This document shows, one piece after another, positions 7,371-14,816 of a stretch of DNA of 64,000 nucleotides. Within the stretch, counting starts at the first letter, position 1, and the number at the start of each line of letters is the position of its first letter. Under the pieces are notes generated by a model that was not told the origin of the DNA, made no database searches, and was given only the letters and a program-made list of their open reading frames with translations. Source of the DNA: DASRIA01 sp035650255 (lineage in GTDB: Bacteria > Actinomycetota > Thermoleophilia > Solirubrobacterales > JBBDJG01). The position numbers and the translations under genes are program-made. Location of the stretch: the NCBI GenBank assembly GCA_035650255.1, contig DASRIA010000017.1, positions 77,326 to 141,325 on the forward strand, in the 5' to 3' direction.

Positions 7371-8780
7371 TCACTCCTCCACGGGGAGGCGCAGCCGCAG
7401 GCGCGCCCCGCCGCCCTGCGCCTGCTCGGCGACCACCGTCCCGCCGTGCCACTCGGCCACCTGGCGCACGATCGCCAGGCCGAGGCCCGAGCCCGGCAGC
7501 CCCCGCGCCGCGGCGGCCCGGTAGAAGCGGTCGAAGACGTAGGGGAGGTCGGCCTCGTCGATGCCCGGCCCGTGATCGCGCACCGACACCTCGCCGTCGC
7601 GCACGCGCACCTCGATCTGGCCGCCGGACGGGCTCCACTTCGCGGCGTTGTCCAGCAGGTTCGTGACGGCGCGGTCGAGGCGGGCCGGGACTCCCTGCAC
7701 GAGGGAGGGGCTCAGCTCGGTGAAGAACACCTTGTCGGGCGCGTGGCGCCGGGCGCGCTCGACTGCGTCCTCGACCAGCATGTCGAGCCGCACGTCCTCC
7801 GCGACCAATGCCGGCTCGTCGCCGCGTGCGAGGTCGACGAGGTCGGACACGAGCACCGTCAGCTCGCCGAGCTGTGCGACCACGTCCTCCAGCAGGCGCT
7901 TGCGGTCCTCGGCGGGCAGCGCGTCGGATGACAGGACCTCGATGTTCGTGCGCAGGCTGGTGAGCGGCGTGCGCAGCTCGTGGGATGCATCCGCCACGAG
8001 CTGGCGCTGCGAGGCCTGGGAGGAGGCGAGCGCCTCCAGCATCGTGTTGAAGCTCGCGCCCAGCCGGCTGAGCTCGTCGGTCCGGTCGGCGCGGATGCGG
8101 CGCGACAGGTCGCGCGTGCGCGCCACGTGCTCGGCGGCGTCGGTGAGCTGCTTCACGGGAGTGAGCGCCGCCCGCGCCACCAGCAGCCCGAGCCAGACCG
8201 CCAGCCCGACCCCGCCGAGGCCCACCAGCACGAGCGCGAACGTCAGGTCGCGCAGCGTGCGGTCCACTTCCTCCAGGGGTCGCACAGCCTGGACCGCGTC
8301 GCCCGTCGGCACCGGCGCCGTGTACACACGGGCGTGCACGCCGCCGATGGTCGCGTCGGTGAAGAAGGCGTCCCGCTCCCCCGCCGCCACCTCGAGCACG
8401 CGGTCGTCGATGGGGAGCCGGATCCGGCTGCCGCGCGGTCGCACGACGGACCCGTTCGGCCGCACGACCTGGGCGTACGCGTCGCGGCTGCCGAGCTGGC
8501 CCGGCGGGAGCACGAGCACGTTCTGGCCGGGGACGGTCCCGGGCAGCAGCAGCTCGGCCGGCACGGAGATCCGGTTGACCGTCTCCTTCAGGCTGCGGTC
8601 GACCTCGCCGCGCAGCTCGCTGCGCACGATCTGGAAGGTGATCGCCGAGGCGAGCACCACCGCGATCGCCACCGCGGCGGCCGAGAGCAACGCGAGGCGC
8701 TGGCGAAACGACGATGCGGCGACGCGGTCACGCAGGCGGGTGCCCGGCCCGGGCGCCGTTTCTCGCAGCCCGAGACTCAT
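7371..8780 (-). CDS. Sensor histidine kinase, MprB-like
   Basis: The 469-residue membrane kinase has a basic N-terminus and first transmembrane helix (LALLSAAAVAIAVVLASAITF), an extracytoplasmic sensor region to about residue 165, and a second helix (LTFALVLVGLGGVGLAVWLGLLV) followed by HAMP. The phospho-acceptor is in DASHELRTPLTSLRTNIEVL, and the ATPase boxes are LLDNAAKWSP (N), DHGPGIDE (G1) and GSGLGLAIVRQV (G2). The ATG at 8780 overlaps the stop of the response regulator as ATGA, a sign of translational coupling. The architecture resembles MprB-type envelope-stress sensors; the ligand is unknown. Confidence 0.93.
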   Translation of the reverse strand: MSLGLRETAPGPGTRLRDRVAASSFRQRLALLSAAAVAIAVVLASAITFQIVRSELRGEVDRSLKETVNRISVPAELLLPGTVPGQNVLVLPPGQLGSRDAYAQVVRPNGSVVRPRGSRIRLPIDDRVLEVAAGERDAFFTDATIGGVHARVYTAPVPTGDAVQAVRPLEEVDRTLRDLTFALVLVGLGGVGLAVWLGLLVARAALTPVKQLTDAAEHVARTRDLSRRIRADRTDELSRLGASFNTMLEALASSQASQRQLVADASHELRTPLTSLRTNIEVLSSDALPAEDRKRLLEDVVAQLGELTVLVSDLVDLARGDEPALVAEDVRLDMLVEDAVERARRHAPDKVFFTELSPSLVQGVPARLDRAVTNLLDNAAKWSPSGGQIEVRVRDGEVSVRDHGPGIDEADLPYVFDRFYRAAAARGLPGSGLGLAIVRQVAEWHGGTVVAEQAQGGGARLRLRLPVEE

Positions 8781-9451
8781 TCCTCGCGCAGCACGTAGCC
8801 GACGCCGCGGACCGTGTGCAGCAGGCGCGGCTCGCCGCCGGCCTCGGTCTTGCGGCGCAGGTAGCTGACGTAGACCTCCAGGGAGTTCGAGCCGGGACCG
8901 AAGTCGTAGCCCCACACGCGATCGAAGATCACCGGCCGCGTGAGCACCTGGCGCGGGTGCAGCAGGAAGAGCTCCAGCAGCGCGAACTCGGTGCGGGTCA
9001 GCTCCACCAGGCGGTCGCCGCGCTTCACCTGGTGCGACACGGGGTCGAGCTCGAGATCGGCGAAGTGCAGTGTCTGTCCCCCCGCCCCCGCGCCGGAGCG
9101 CCGCAGCAGCGCGCGGAGCCGGGCGAGCAGCTCGTCGAGCGCGAACGGCTTCACCACGTAGTCGTCGGCGCCGGCGTCGAGGCCGGCCACGCGATCCGAC
9201 ACGGTGTCACGCGCCGTCAGCATCAGCACCGGGGTCCGGTCGCCCAGGGACCGCATCCGGCGGCACACCTCGAGCCCGTCGACGTTGGGCATCATCACGT
9301 CGAGCACGACGGCATCGGGCCCGTCGGCGGAGATGGCGTCGAGAGCCTCGGCGCCGTCCGCCGCGAGGCCGATCTCGTACCCCTCCAGCCGCAGCGCCCG
9401 CTCGAGCGAGTCGCGCACCGCGGGCTCGTCGTCCACCACGAGGATCTTCAC
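8777..9451 (-). CDS. OmpR/PhoB-family response regulator, MprA-like
   Basis: The 224-residue protein has a receiver domain with acidic residues VVDDE, phospho-acceptor Asp in VVLDVMMPNVDG, conserved Thr/Lys in MLTARD and YVVKPF, and a C-terminal winged helix (LTRTEFALLELFLLHP, VYVSYLRRKTE, VRGVGYVLRE). It forms an operon with the kinase immediately downstream. It is divergent from the degenerate-GGDEF gene at 9564, with 112 bases between the starts, so the regulator may act on that region; this is inference. Confidence 0.95.
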   Translation of the reverse strand: MKILVVDDEPAVRDSLERALRLEGYEIGLAADGAEALDAISADGPDAVVLDVMMPNVDGLEVCRRMRSLGDRTPVLMLTARDTVSDRVAGLDAGADDYVVKPFALDELLARLRALLRRSGAGAGGQTLHFADLELDPVSHQVKRGDRLVELTRTEFALLELFLLHPRQVLTRPVIFDRVWGYDFGPGSNSLEVYVSYLRRKTEAGGEPRLLHTVRGVGYVLREE

Positions 9452-9563
9452 GCTCCCAGTGTGACGCGCATAGCTGAGAATCGGCTAAAGGTGCCCTGCA
9501 ATACCCGTGTAGGGCGGCCAGGAAAGGTCAAGGCACCGGGCCGGGCTACCGATACCGCCCGTA

Positions 9564-10682
9564 ATGGCCAATCTGGTCAGATTCTCTCTTTCGACCGCTG
9601 CGATCGTGCTCGCGACCGCGCCGGTCGCCCATGCCCAGACCGTTACCCCCTCGGGAGGGATCTCCGCCGGCGACATCGCCGGGTCGGGCGTCTCCCTGGA
9701 GGCCGACCCCCAAAAAGGCGCCTCGCTCGGCGTGGACGCCGGTGAGACCGGTGGGGTCACCGTCGGTGCTGGGCCACAGGGCGTGCAGCTGAACCTCAAG
9801 CAAGGGGTCGCGAACATCCCGGGCACGACGCGGACGCCGGCGCGGCAGGCACCGGAGACTCCCTCCACCGTCGATACGCCGGTCCGGAGTCCCTCCCGGC
9901 CGGGCGGCGAGACCGGTCCGGCTGGCCCCACCGCTGGAACCTTCACCGTCACCGGCGGCGAGGAAGCGACGCCTTCCCGCACCAGCGGCGGGGAGGACGC
10001 ACGCGCCGGCTCGCGCGACCGGCGCGCGGATGCGAGGCCTGCCGCCGAGCGTCGCACGCCCGGTGTCGCCCCGGTGATCGATCTGATCGAGAAGGTCCCG
10101 GCCGCGGTGTGGGCCGCGCTGGCCGCTCTCGGGCTGATCGCGCTCGGCCTGTGGACGATGTGGGTCCGCGGCCGGCGCCGGCTGGAGCGCAACGCCTGGG
10201 TCGATTCCGAGAGCCCGGAGATGAACGTCGTCGCCTTCGAGACCTTCCTGGCGCAGGAGTGGGCTCGCTCCGAGCGCTACCGCCGCCCGCTGGGGCTGCT
10301 GCTGCTCGAGCTCGAGGAGTCCACTTCCGACGGCGGCCGCCGCCCGCTGACGAGCCGCTACCGCAGCGAGGCGCAGGATGCGATCACCGCGCAGGCGCGC
10401 GAGGCGGACACGGTCGCGCAGCTCTCTTCCTCCCGGTTCGCAGTGATCTGCCCGGAGGCCTCTCTGGGCTCGGTCGAGACGCTGGCACGCGCGCTCGAGC
10501 ACTCGCTCGAGGCGGCGCGCATCCACGTGCGCGTCGGCACGGCAGGCAAGCAGGAATCCGATCGCGGCCCGGCCGACCTGGTCGCGCGCGCGGCGGTCGG
10601 CATCGACGACCAGCCCACCTGGGCGACGCCGGTGATCACGCCGCCGGCGACGGCGCCCGAGCAGCAGCCCGTACCGGCCTAG
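9564..10682 (+). CDS. Secreted/membrane protein with degenerate GGDEF-like cytoplasmic domain
   Basis: The 372-residue protein has a signal peptide (cleavage likely after AHAQ), a low-complexity Gly/Thr/Pro-rich segment to about residue 170, and one transmembrane helix near 180-198 (AAVWAALAALGLIALGLWTMWV) with a WVRGRRR stop-transfer. The cytoplasmic part (about 210-350) resembles a diguanylate-cyclase fold (RYRRPLGLLLLELEES, READTVAQLSSSRFAVICPEA). The GGDEF signature is absent: SSSRFAVI stands where xGGDEFxx would be. It is therefore probably a non-catalytic sensor or binding module. The resemblance is by pattern and should be tested with profile searches. Confidence 0.75.
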   Translation: MANLVRFSLSTAAIVLATAPVAHAQTVTPSGGISAGDIAGSGVSLEADPQKGASLGVDAGETGGVTVGAGPQGVQLNLKQGVANIPGTTRTPARQAPETPSTVDTPVRSPSRPGGETGPAGPTAGTFTVTGGEEATPSRTSGGEDARAGSRDRRADARPAAERRTPGVAPVIDLIEKVPAAVWAALAALGLIALGLWTMWVRGRRRLERNAWVDSESPEMNVVAFETFLAQEWARSERYRRPLGLLLLELEESTSDGGRRPLTSRYRSEAQDAITAQAREADTVAQLSSSRFAVICPEASLGSVETLARALEHSLEAARIHVRVGTAGKQESDRGPADLVARAAVGIDDQPTWATPVITPPATAPEQQPVPA

Positions 10683-10695
10683 ATCGCGGCACGCC

Positions 10696-11391
10696 CTAGG
10701 GCAGGGCGGCGAACAGGCGCGGGTCGTTCGTGATCACGCCGGTCACGCCCAGCGTCTTCAGCTCGCGGATGCGCGGCGCCTCGTCCACGGTCCACACGTA
10801 GAGGTCGCCGCCGGCCGCCGTCACCGACTCGACCAGGGCGGGAGTGACCAGGCGCCAGTGCGCCATCACGGCATCGCACAGCCCGGCCCGCAGCGCCTCG
10901 CCGGCCTGGCGCGGGAACACGCGCCTCATCACGCTGAGGAAGACGAGGGCCGGGAGCTTCATCAGCACGGAGGTGGTGTAGTCGCGCCGCGCCCGTGGGA
11001 CCGACCATCCGATGCGGAGGCCGCGGTCGTAGGCGCGCAGGCGCGCGAGGCTCTCCTTGTATGTCGAAGACACCAGCGCCCGGTCACGGAGGCCGGCCGC
11101 GACGAGCGCGTCGACCACCCGGGTCTCGTAGCCCGGGAGCTTGAGGTCCACGATGAACTCGATGCCGGCGAAGCGCTCGGACGCGAGGTGCGAGAAGCCG
11201 TCCTCGATGCTGAGCGCCTGCCGCTCGGCCGCGTCCTCGTAGTCGTGGGCCAAGATCAGCAGGCCGTCGGGCCTGGTGGGAAGCACGTCCAGCTCGATCA
11301 TGTCGACGCCGTGCGCAAGCGCCGCGTCGAAGCTCGCAAGCGTGTTGCCGGGCTCGATCAGGTCCGCTCCCTTGTGGCCGATTCGCAGCAT
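10696..11391 (-). CDS. Glycerophosphodiester phosphodiesterase (GDPD)
   Basis: The 231-residue protein opens with the GDPD signature: IGHKGADLIEPGNTLASFDAALAHGVDMIELDVLPTRPDGLLILAHD. This supplies the His, Glu, Glu and Asp metal/catalytic residues, although the usual RGxxxxxPENT reads HKGADLIEPGNT. The C-terminal part has VYVWTVDEAPRIRELKTLGVTGVITNDP, the canonical TIM-barrel end. It hydrolyses glycerophosphodiesters to glycerol-3-phosphate and an alcohol. No signal peptide is seen, so it is predicted to be cytoplasmic. It is divergent from the glyoxalase-like gene, with starts 55 bases apart. Confidence 0.9.
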   Translation of the reverse strand: MLRIGHKGADLIEPGNTLASFDAALAHGVDMIELDVLPTRPDGLLILAHDYEDAAERQALSIEDGFSHLASERFAGIEFIVDLKLPGYETRVVDALVAAGLRDRALVSSTYKESLARLRAYDRGLRIGWSVPRARRDYTTSVLMKLPALVFLSVMRRVFPRQAGEALRAGLCDAVMAHWRLVTPALVESVTAAGGDLYVWTVDEAPRIRELKTLGVTGVITNDPRLFAALP

Positions 11392-11432
11392 GTCCTATCT
11401 ATGATGGCCGATCGGGAGCTTGGGGCTGTTAA

Positions 11433-11438
11433 TAGACT
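11433..11438 (+). promoter_or_regulatory. -10 box of apparently leaderless glyoxalase-like gene
   Basis: TAGACT lies eight bases before the ATG at 11447 and there is no purine-rich ribosome site between them. This suggests transcription starts at or next to the start codon. Confidence 0.5.
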
Positions 11439-11446
11439 GCGAATCC

Positions 11447-11833
11447 ATGGCGAACCTCATACACACCTGTTACCGCATCACGGACATCGATCGCTCGGTC
11501 GATTTCTACAAAGCGCTCGGTTTCGAAGAGGTCGGCCGCATCCCGATCCGGGACGAGGCGGTCAACGTCTTCATGAACCTGCCCGGGGACGGCGACATGC
11601 CGCGGCTCGAGCTCACCCACAACTTCGGCGTCGATTCCTACGACATAGGTACGGGTTACGGGCACATCGCGATCACCGCCGAGGACCTCGACGGCACCCT
11701 GGACCGGTTGGGCGAGCAGGGCATCGAGCCGGAGAAGCCGCCGTACACGGTGCGCGAAGGCGGCTCGCGCCTGTGCTTCGTGCGCGACCCGGACGGCTAC
11801 CGCGTCGAGCTGATCGAGAAGCCGAGCAGCTAG
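11447..11833 (+). CDS. Lactoylglutathione lyase-like VOC protein (glyoxalase I family)
   Basis: The 128-residue protein matches glyoxalase I in length and layout: TCYRITDIDRSVDFYKALGFEEVGR at the N-terminus, PRLELTHNFG near residue 60, GYGHIAITAEDL near 72 and DPDGYRVELIEKPSS at the end. His6 (LIHTCYRI), the Glu of RLELTH, the His of GHIAI and the Glu of RVELIE are placed as metal ligands. Since actinobacteria generally lack glutathione, the thiol partner may be mycothiol or another cofactor. Its last four bases overlap the convergent SnoaL gene (CTAG). Confidence 0.88.
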   Translation: MANLIHTCYRITDIDRSVDFYKALGFEEVGRIPIRDEAVNVFMNLPGDGDMPRLELTHNFGVDSYDIGTGYGHIAITAEDLDGTLDRLGEQGIEPEKPPYTVREGGSRLCFVRDPDGYRVELIEKPSS

Positions 11834-12267
11834 GACCCGGGAGGCGCGTCCGCCGGCTTGCGGGCGGCTTCGAGCGCGTCCTCCAGCTCGCGATACCCGG
11901 TCACGTGCACGACGCGGCCGTCGCGTACCGTCCATACGTGGGCGCCGTAGTACTCGAGGTCCACCCCGGCCTTTGAACGCAGCAAGTGGCGCACCCACGC
12001 CACGACGCGGTCCCCCACCGGGATCAGCTCGACGGGCTCGAACTCGTTCCGCTCGTAAGCCTCCAAAATGCCGGCCCACCAGCGCGCGAGGCCCTCGTAC
12101 CCGCGGTAGGCGGCTTTGTCGGGAAAGTCCGCCCGCTCCTCGACCACGATCTCGGGATCCCACAGCTCCTCCGTCCTGGCGGCGGGCGTGCCGGCCTCGC
12201 GACCGGACCCGAGGCGGTTGGCGAATTCGTACACGCGCCTCACGACATCGACGTCGTCAGCTGCCAT
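11830..12267 (-). CDS. SnoaL/NTF2-like protein
   Basis: A 145-residue single-domain protein with the NTF2-like pattern: DDVDVVRRVYEFANRLGSG helix, WDPEIVVEERADFP, YRGYEGLARWWAGILEAYERNEFEPVELIPVGDRVVAWVRH, and final strands VWTVRDGRVVHVTGYRELEDALEAAR. The fold binds small hydrophobic ligands or acts as hydratase/isomerase; no specific function can be given. Its stop overlaps the convergent VOC gene by four bases. Confidence 0.8.
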   Translation of the reverse strand: MAADDVDVVRRVYEFANRLGSGREAGTPAARTEELWDPEIVVEERADFPDKAAYRGYEGLARWWAGILEAYERNEFEPVELIPVGDRVVAWVRHLLRSKAGVDLEYYGAHVWTVRDGRVVHVTGYRELEDALEAARKPADAPPGS

Positions 12268-12289
12268 CAGCCCACCTCCGGGCCGGAAG

Positions 12290-13861
12290 CTACTCGCCCT
12301 CGGCCTCGCCCGCCGCGTGCTGCAGGCTGTCGCCGAACACGGGCGCCAGCAGCTGGTCCACCGGGACGTGGTCGTCGGTCAGCTCGACCGGGTCCTTCTC
12401 GGTGAGGAACGGCTGTAGCCGGTCGGGCCCGACGATCGTGTCGAGGCGCGGCAGCGGCCGATTCGACGCCACCACCACGAAGGTCGCGCGCTCGCCCTGC
12501 ACAGCCTGGCCGGGGACCGTCATCAGCCCGACGTTGCGGAACGTGTCGTCGAGCGTTGCGATGAACGAGCGCAGGAAGTCGTAGTCCTTGCCGTCGACGA
12601 CGTTCACGAGGTAGATGCCGCGGTCCGACAGGTGGTCCGCCACGTCCTCGTTGAACTCCTTGGTGGTGAGGTGGTAGGGCACCGCGATGTCGTTGAACGC
12701 GTCGCCCAGGACGAGGTCGAAGCGCTCGTCGGCCGGCCGTTCGTTCAGCTCGAGCCGCGCGTCCTCGTGCTGGATCTCGATCTCGGGCGAGTCGCGCAGG
12801 CCCAGGCGCTCGCGCACCACGTTCGTCACTTCGGGGTCGATCTCCGCGACGACCGTCCGGGCGTCGTAGTTCGCAGCCAGATAGCGCGGGAACGAATAGG
12901 CACCGCCGCCGATCTGAAAGGAGCTGATCGCGCTGCCTTTCCGGAAGGCCTCCTCCGTGACCTGCTGGTAGAGCTTCTCGTACGGATAGATCAGCTCCGC
13001 GGGGTTCTGGAGGTTCACGATGCCGTGGATGAGCAGGTCGAGCCGCAGCTCGCGGTTCTCGCCGGTCGCATCGGGCTGCACGTCGATGCAGTAGTAGTTG
13101 CTCTCCTTCACGCACTTGCTCTCCGCGCTGATCGCCAGGCCGAGCGCCGCCACCAGGACGACGGCCGGGACGATCGCCACCGCGGGGCTGCGCCGGACGG
13201 CCGCTGCGACCCTGCTCCGGTCGGTCAGGTAGGGATGGCTGAGCGCCGCCAGGAGGAGCAGCAGCACGACGACGCCGGCGACGATCGAGCGGGTCCCGAA
13301 CCACGAGATCAGCGCGAAGCCCGTGAGGAAGACGCCCAGGATGCTGCCCGCCGTTGCGGCGGCCTGGATGCGGCCCACCACGCGGCCGGTCGCATCGAGG
13401 GAGCTCAGCGAGAGCTTCACGATCATCGGCGTCGGAGTGCCGAGCATCACCGACGGGAGGAAGAACATCAGCGTGGTGACCCACAGCACCTGCAGGATCG
13501 CCGACCAGGAGCTGGGCGCCGCGAACGCATCCACGTCGCGCGCGAAGAAGAGGATCAGCGCCGTCGCGGCCGCGCACCCGAGGTACAGCATCGACAGCGT
13601 CGTGCGACCCGGGCGCGTGTCGGCGATGCGGCCGCCGATCCAGTTCCCCAGCGCCAGTCCCGCGAGCACGACGCCGATCACGGAGGTCCACGTGTAGAGC
13701 GAAACCCCGACGTTCGGGGCGATGATCCGGCCCGCGACGAGCTCGATCACGAGCAGCGACCCGCTCCCGAGGAATGCGAACACCTCGGGGAACGGCAGCG
13801 GCCTCAGGTCTCCACCCGTGGCGGAGGGGCCTCTGGGGATGGTGTCGCCGTCGGTGGGCAA
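12290..13861 (-). CDS. Fused membrane/spermidine-synthase-like protein
   Basis: The 523-residue protein has an N-terminal multi-pass membrane half (about seven helices, residues 25-245, with GVVLAGLALGNWIGGRIAD, MFFLPSVMLGTPTPMIVKLSL and AATAGSILGVFLTGFALISWFGTR). The soluble C-terminal half resembles aminopropyltransferases: FQIGGGAYSFPRYLAANYDARTVVAEIDPEV supplies the SAM/dcSAM-type glycine loop and acidic residue, and FDLVLGDAFNDIAVPYHLTTKEF follows. This fusion is common in high-GC bacteria, usually without demonstrated polyamine synthesis. A membrane-tethered methyl- or aminopropyl-transfer role is possible. The start at 13861 is divergent from 13907. Confidence 0.85.
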   Translation of the reverse strand: MPTDGDTIPRGPSATGGDLRPLPFPEVFAFLGSGSLLVIELVAGRIIAPNVGVSLYTWTSVIGVVLAGLALGNWIGGRIADTRPGRTTLSMLYLGCAAATALILFFARDVDAFAAPSSWSAILQVLWVTTLMFFLPSVMLGTPTPMIVKLSLSSLDATGRVVGRIQAAATAGSILGVFLTGFALISWFGTRSIVAGVVVLLLLLAALSHPYLTDRSRVAAAVRRSPAVAIVPAVVLVAALGLAISAESKCVKESNYYCIDVQPDATGENRELRLDLLIHGIVNLQNPAELIYPYEKLYQQVTEEAFRKGSAISSFQIGGGAYSFPRYLAANYDARTVVAEIDPEVTNVVRERLGLRDSPEIEIQHEDARLELNERPADERFDLVLGDAFNDIAVPYHLTTKEFNEDVADHLSDRGIYLVNVVDGKDYDFLRSFIATLDDTFRNVGLMTVPGQAVQGERATFVVVASNRPLPRLDTIVGPDRLQPFLTEKDPVELTDDHVPVDQLLAPVFGDSLQHAAGEAEGE

Positions 13862-13893
13862 GCGCGCGCGGACCCTAACCGAACCGCACGAGC

Positions 13894-13899
13894 GATACT
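13894..13899 (+). promoter_or_regulatory. -10 box of leaderless membrane gene
   Basis: GATACT sits seven bases before GTG 13907, with no ribosome site between; it supports the GTG as the start and a leaderless transcript. Confidence 0.45.
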
Positions 13900-13906
13900 G
13901 CGCCTC

Positions 13907-14521
13907 GTGCCGCCCGCCTCGCGCCTAGTCGCCTGCTTCGTGATCGGTGCGGTGCTCGGCACGCTCCTCGACGGGCTGCACCTGCTGGGCGACGTGCTGT
14001 CCTACGAGCACGAGGCCTTCGGCGACTGGGCGTGGTTCGTGCCGCTCGAGTTCGGGCTGGCCGGCGTCGCAGCCGGGATCGCCGTCCCCTGGATAGAGCG
14101 CGCCGCCGGGCCGGGGTCGCCGCCGCGGTTCGGGCCCGGGCTCAGGATCGGGGAGGTCGCGCTCTTCACCGGGTTGTACGGGGCGACGGCAGTTTGGGAC
14201 GGGGACGGCGCCGTTTGGCTGCTGGCGGCGCTGACCGCCGTCATCCTGGCGCGCCTGTGGCTGTGGGCCGTGCCGGGCGACTGGGCCTACGCGGCGGCCG
14301 GTGCGGTCCTGGGCCCGCTCGGCGAGATCCTGATCTCGGCCACCGGGGCCTTCGACTACGCGAATCCCGACTTCGCCGGGATCCCGATGTGGCTGCCCGC
14401 CCTGTGGGCAAACGGCGGCCTCCTGATCAGGCGGCTCTTGCTACCGATCGTTGCCGCCCCCATCGGAGAACCAAGTGGGTACGGCGACAGGGCTCCGCCC
14501 GCGCAGCGCCCCGCGGTTTGA
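13907..14521 (+). CDS. Multi-pass membrane protein of unknown function
   Basis: The same frame runs open for a long way upstream, but that part is antisense to the membrane/spermidine-synthase gene. The real gene is best started at GTG 13907, giving 204 residues. It is strongly hydrophobic with about five to six helices: LVACFVIGAVLGTLLDGLHL, WFVPLEFGLAGVAAGIAVPW, VALFTGLYGATAVW, AVWLLAALTAVILARLWLW, WAYAAAGAVLGPLGEILISA. It ends with a Pro-rich tail. The motif TLLDGLHLLGDVLSY near the start is distinctive; the family is not recognised (an INSIG-like fold is one possibility). Its stop codon abuts repeat copy 2. Confidence 0.75.
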   Translation: MPPASRLVACFVIGAVLGTLLDGLHLLGDVLSYEHEAFGDWAWFVPLEFGLAGVAAGIAVPWIERAAGPGSPPRFGPGLRIGEVALFTGLYGATAVWDGDGAVWLLAALTAVILARLWLWAVPGDWAYAAAGAVLGPLGEILISATGAFDYANPDFAGIPMWLPALWANGGLLIRRLLLPIVAAPIGEPSGYGDRAPPAQRPAV

Positions 14522-14749
14522 GCCACCGCGGTCGATCGGGGTCGCATAGCGGCCCCTGTGCGCCACCGTAGGCCCGATTCGGCTCGTCTCCGTACCGACC
14601 TGATTTTTTTCCCCCGAGGGAAGAAAACCCGGGCCTCCCCCGTCTGGTGGTCGTAATCAACGACCACACGGGGGACACAATGGGTTACCGCCACTAGATA
14701 CAGACAGAGACTCAGATTCGAAAAGGGGCCGCAAGGGCCCCTCTTTCGT
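14522..14749 (-). repeat. Dispersed structured repeat, copy 2 (inverted relative to copy 1)
   Basis: The reverse complement of this interval matches 3519-3760. The best-conserved 135 bases (about 14615-14749) differ from copy 1 by one missing T. The 14-base-pair two-part hairpin and the GGGGCC terminator stem are both kept, whereas the loop-distal half carries small indels. It fills the gap between two convergent genes. With copy 1 it frames 10.7 kb as a long inverted repeat. Confidence 0.85.
14721..14746. terminator. Bidirectional terminator-like hairpin inside repeat copy 2
   Basis: GGGGCC-GCAAG-GGCCCC with a preceding AAAA and following TCTTT. Transcripts of the convergent genes at 13907 and 16307 would both run into it. 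Confidence 0.55.
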
Positions 14750-14816
14750 AATGCAGTGGTGCATTCGGTCCGGATCGCGGGCCAAATCGACCACGGTGGC
14801 CCCACCTTTCGGGTTG

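Noticed and set aside
12632..13906. Plus-strand frame extending upstream of the membrane gene at 13907
   Set aside because: It is highly charged, antisense to the membrane/spermidine-synthase gene and non-homologous in pattern to anything; the leaderless box supports GTG 13907.
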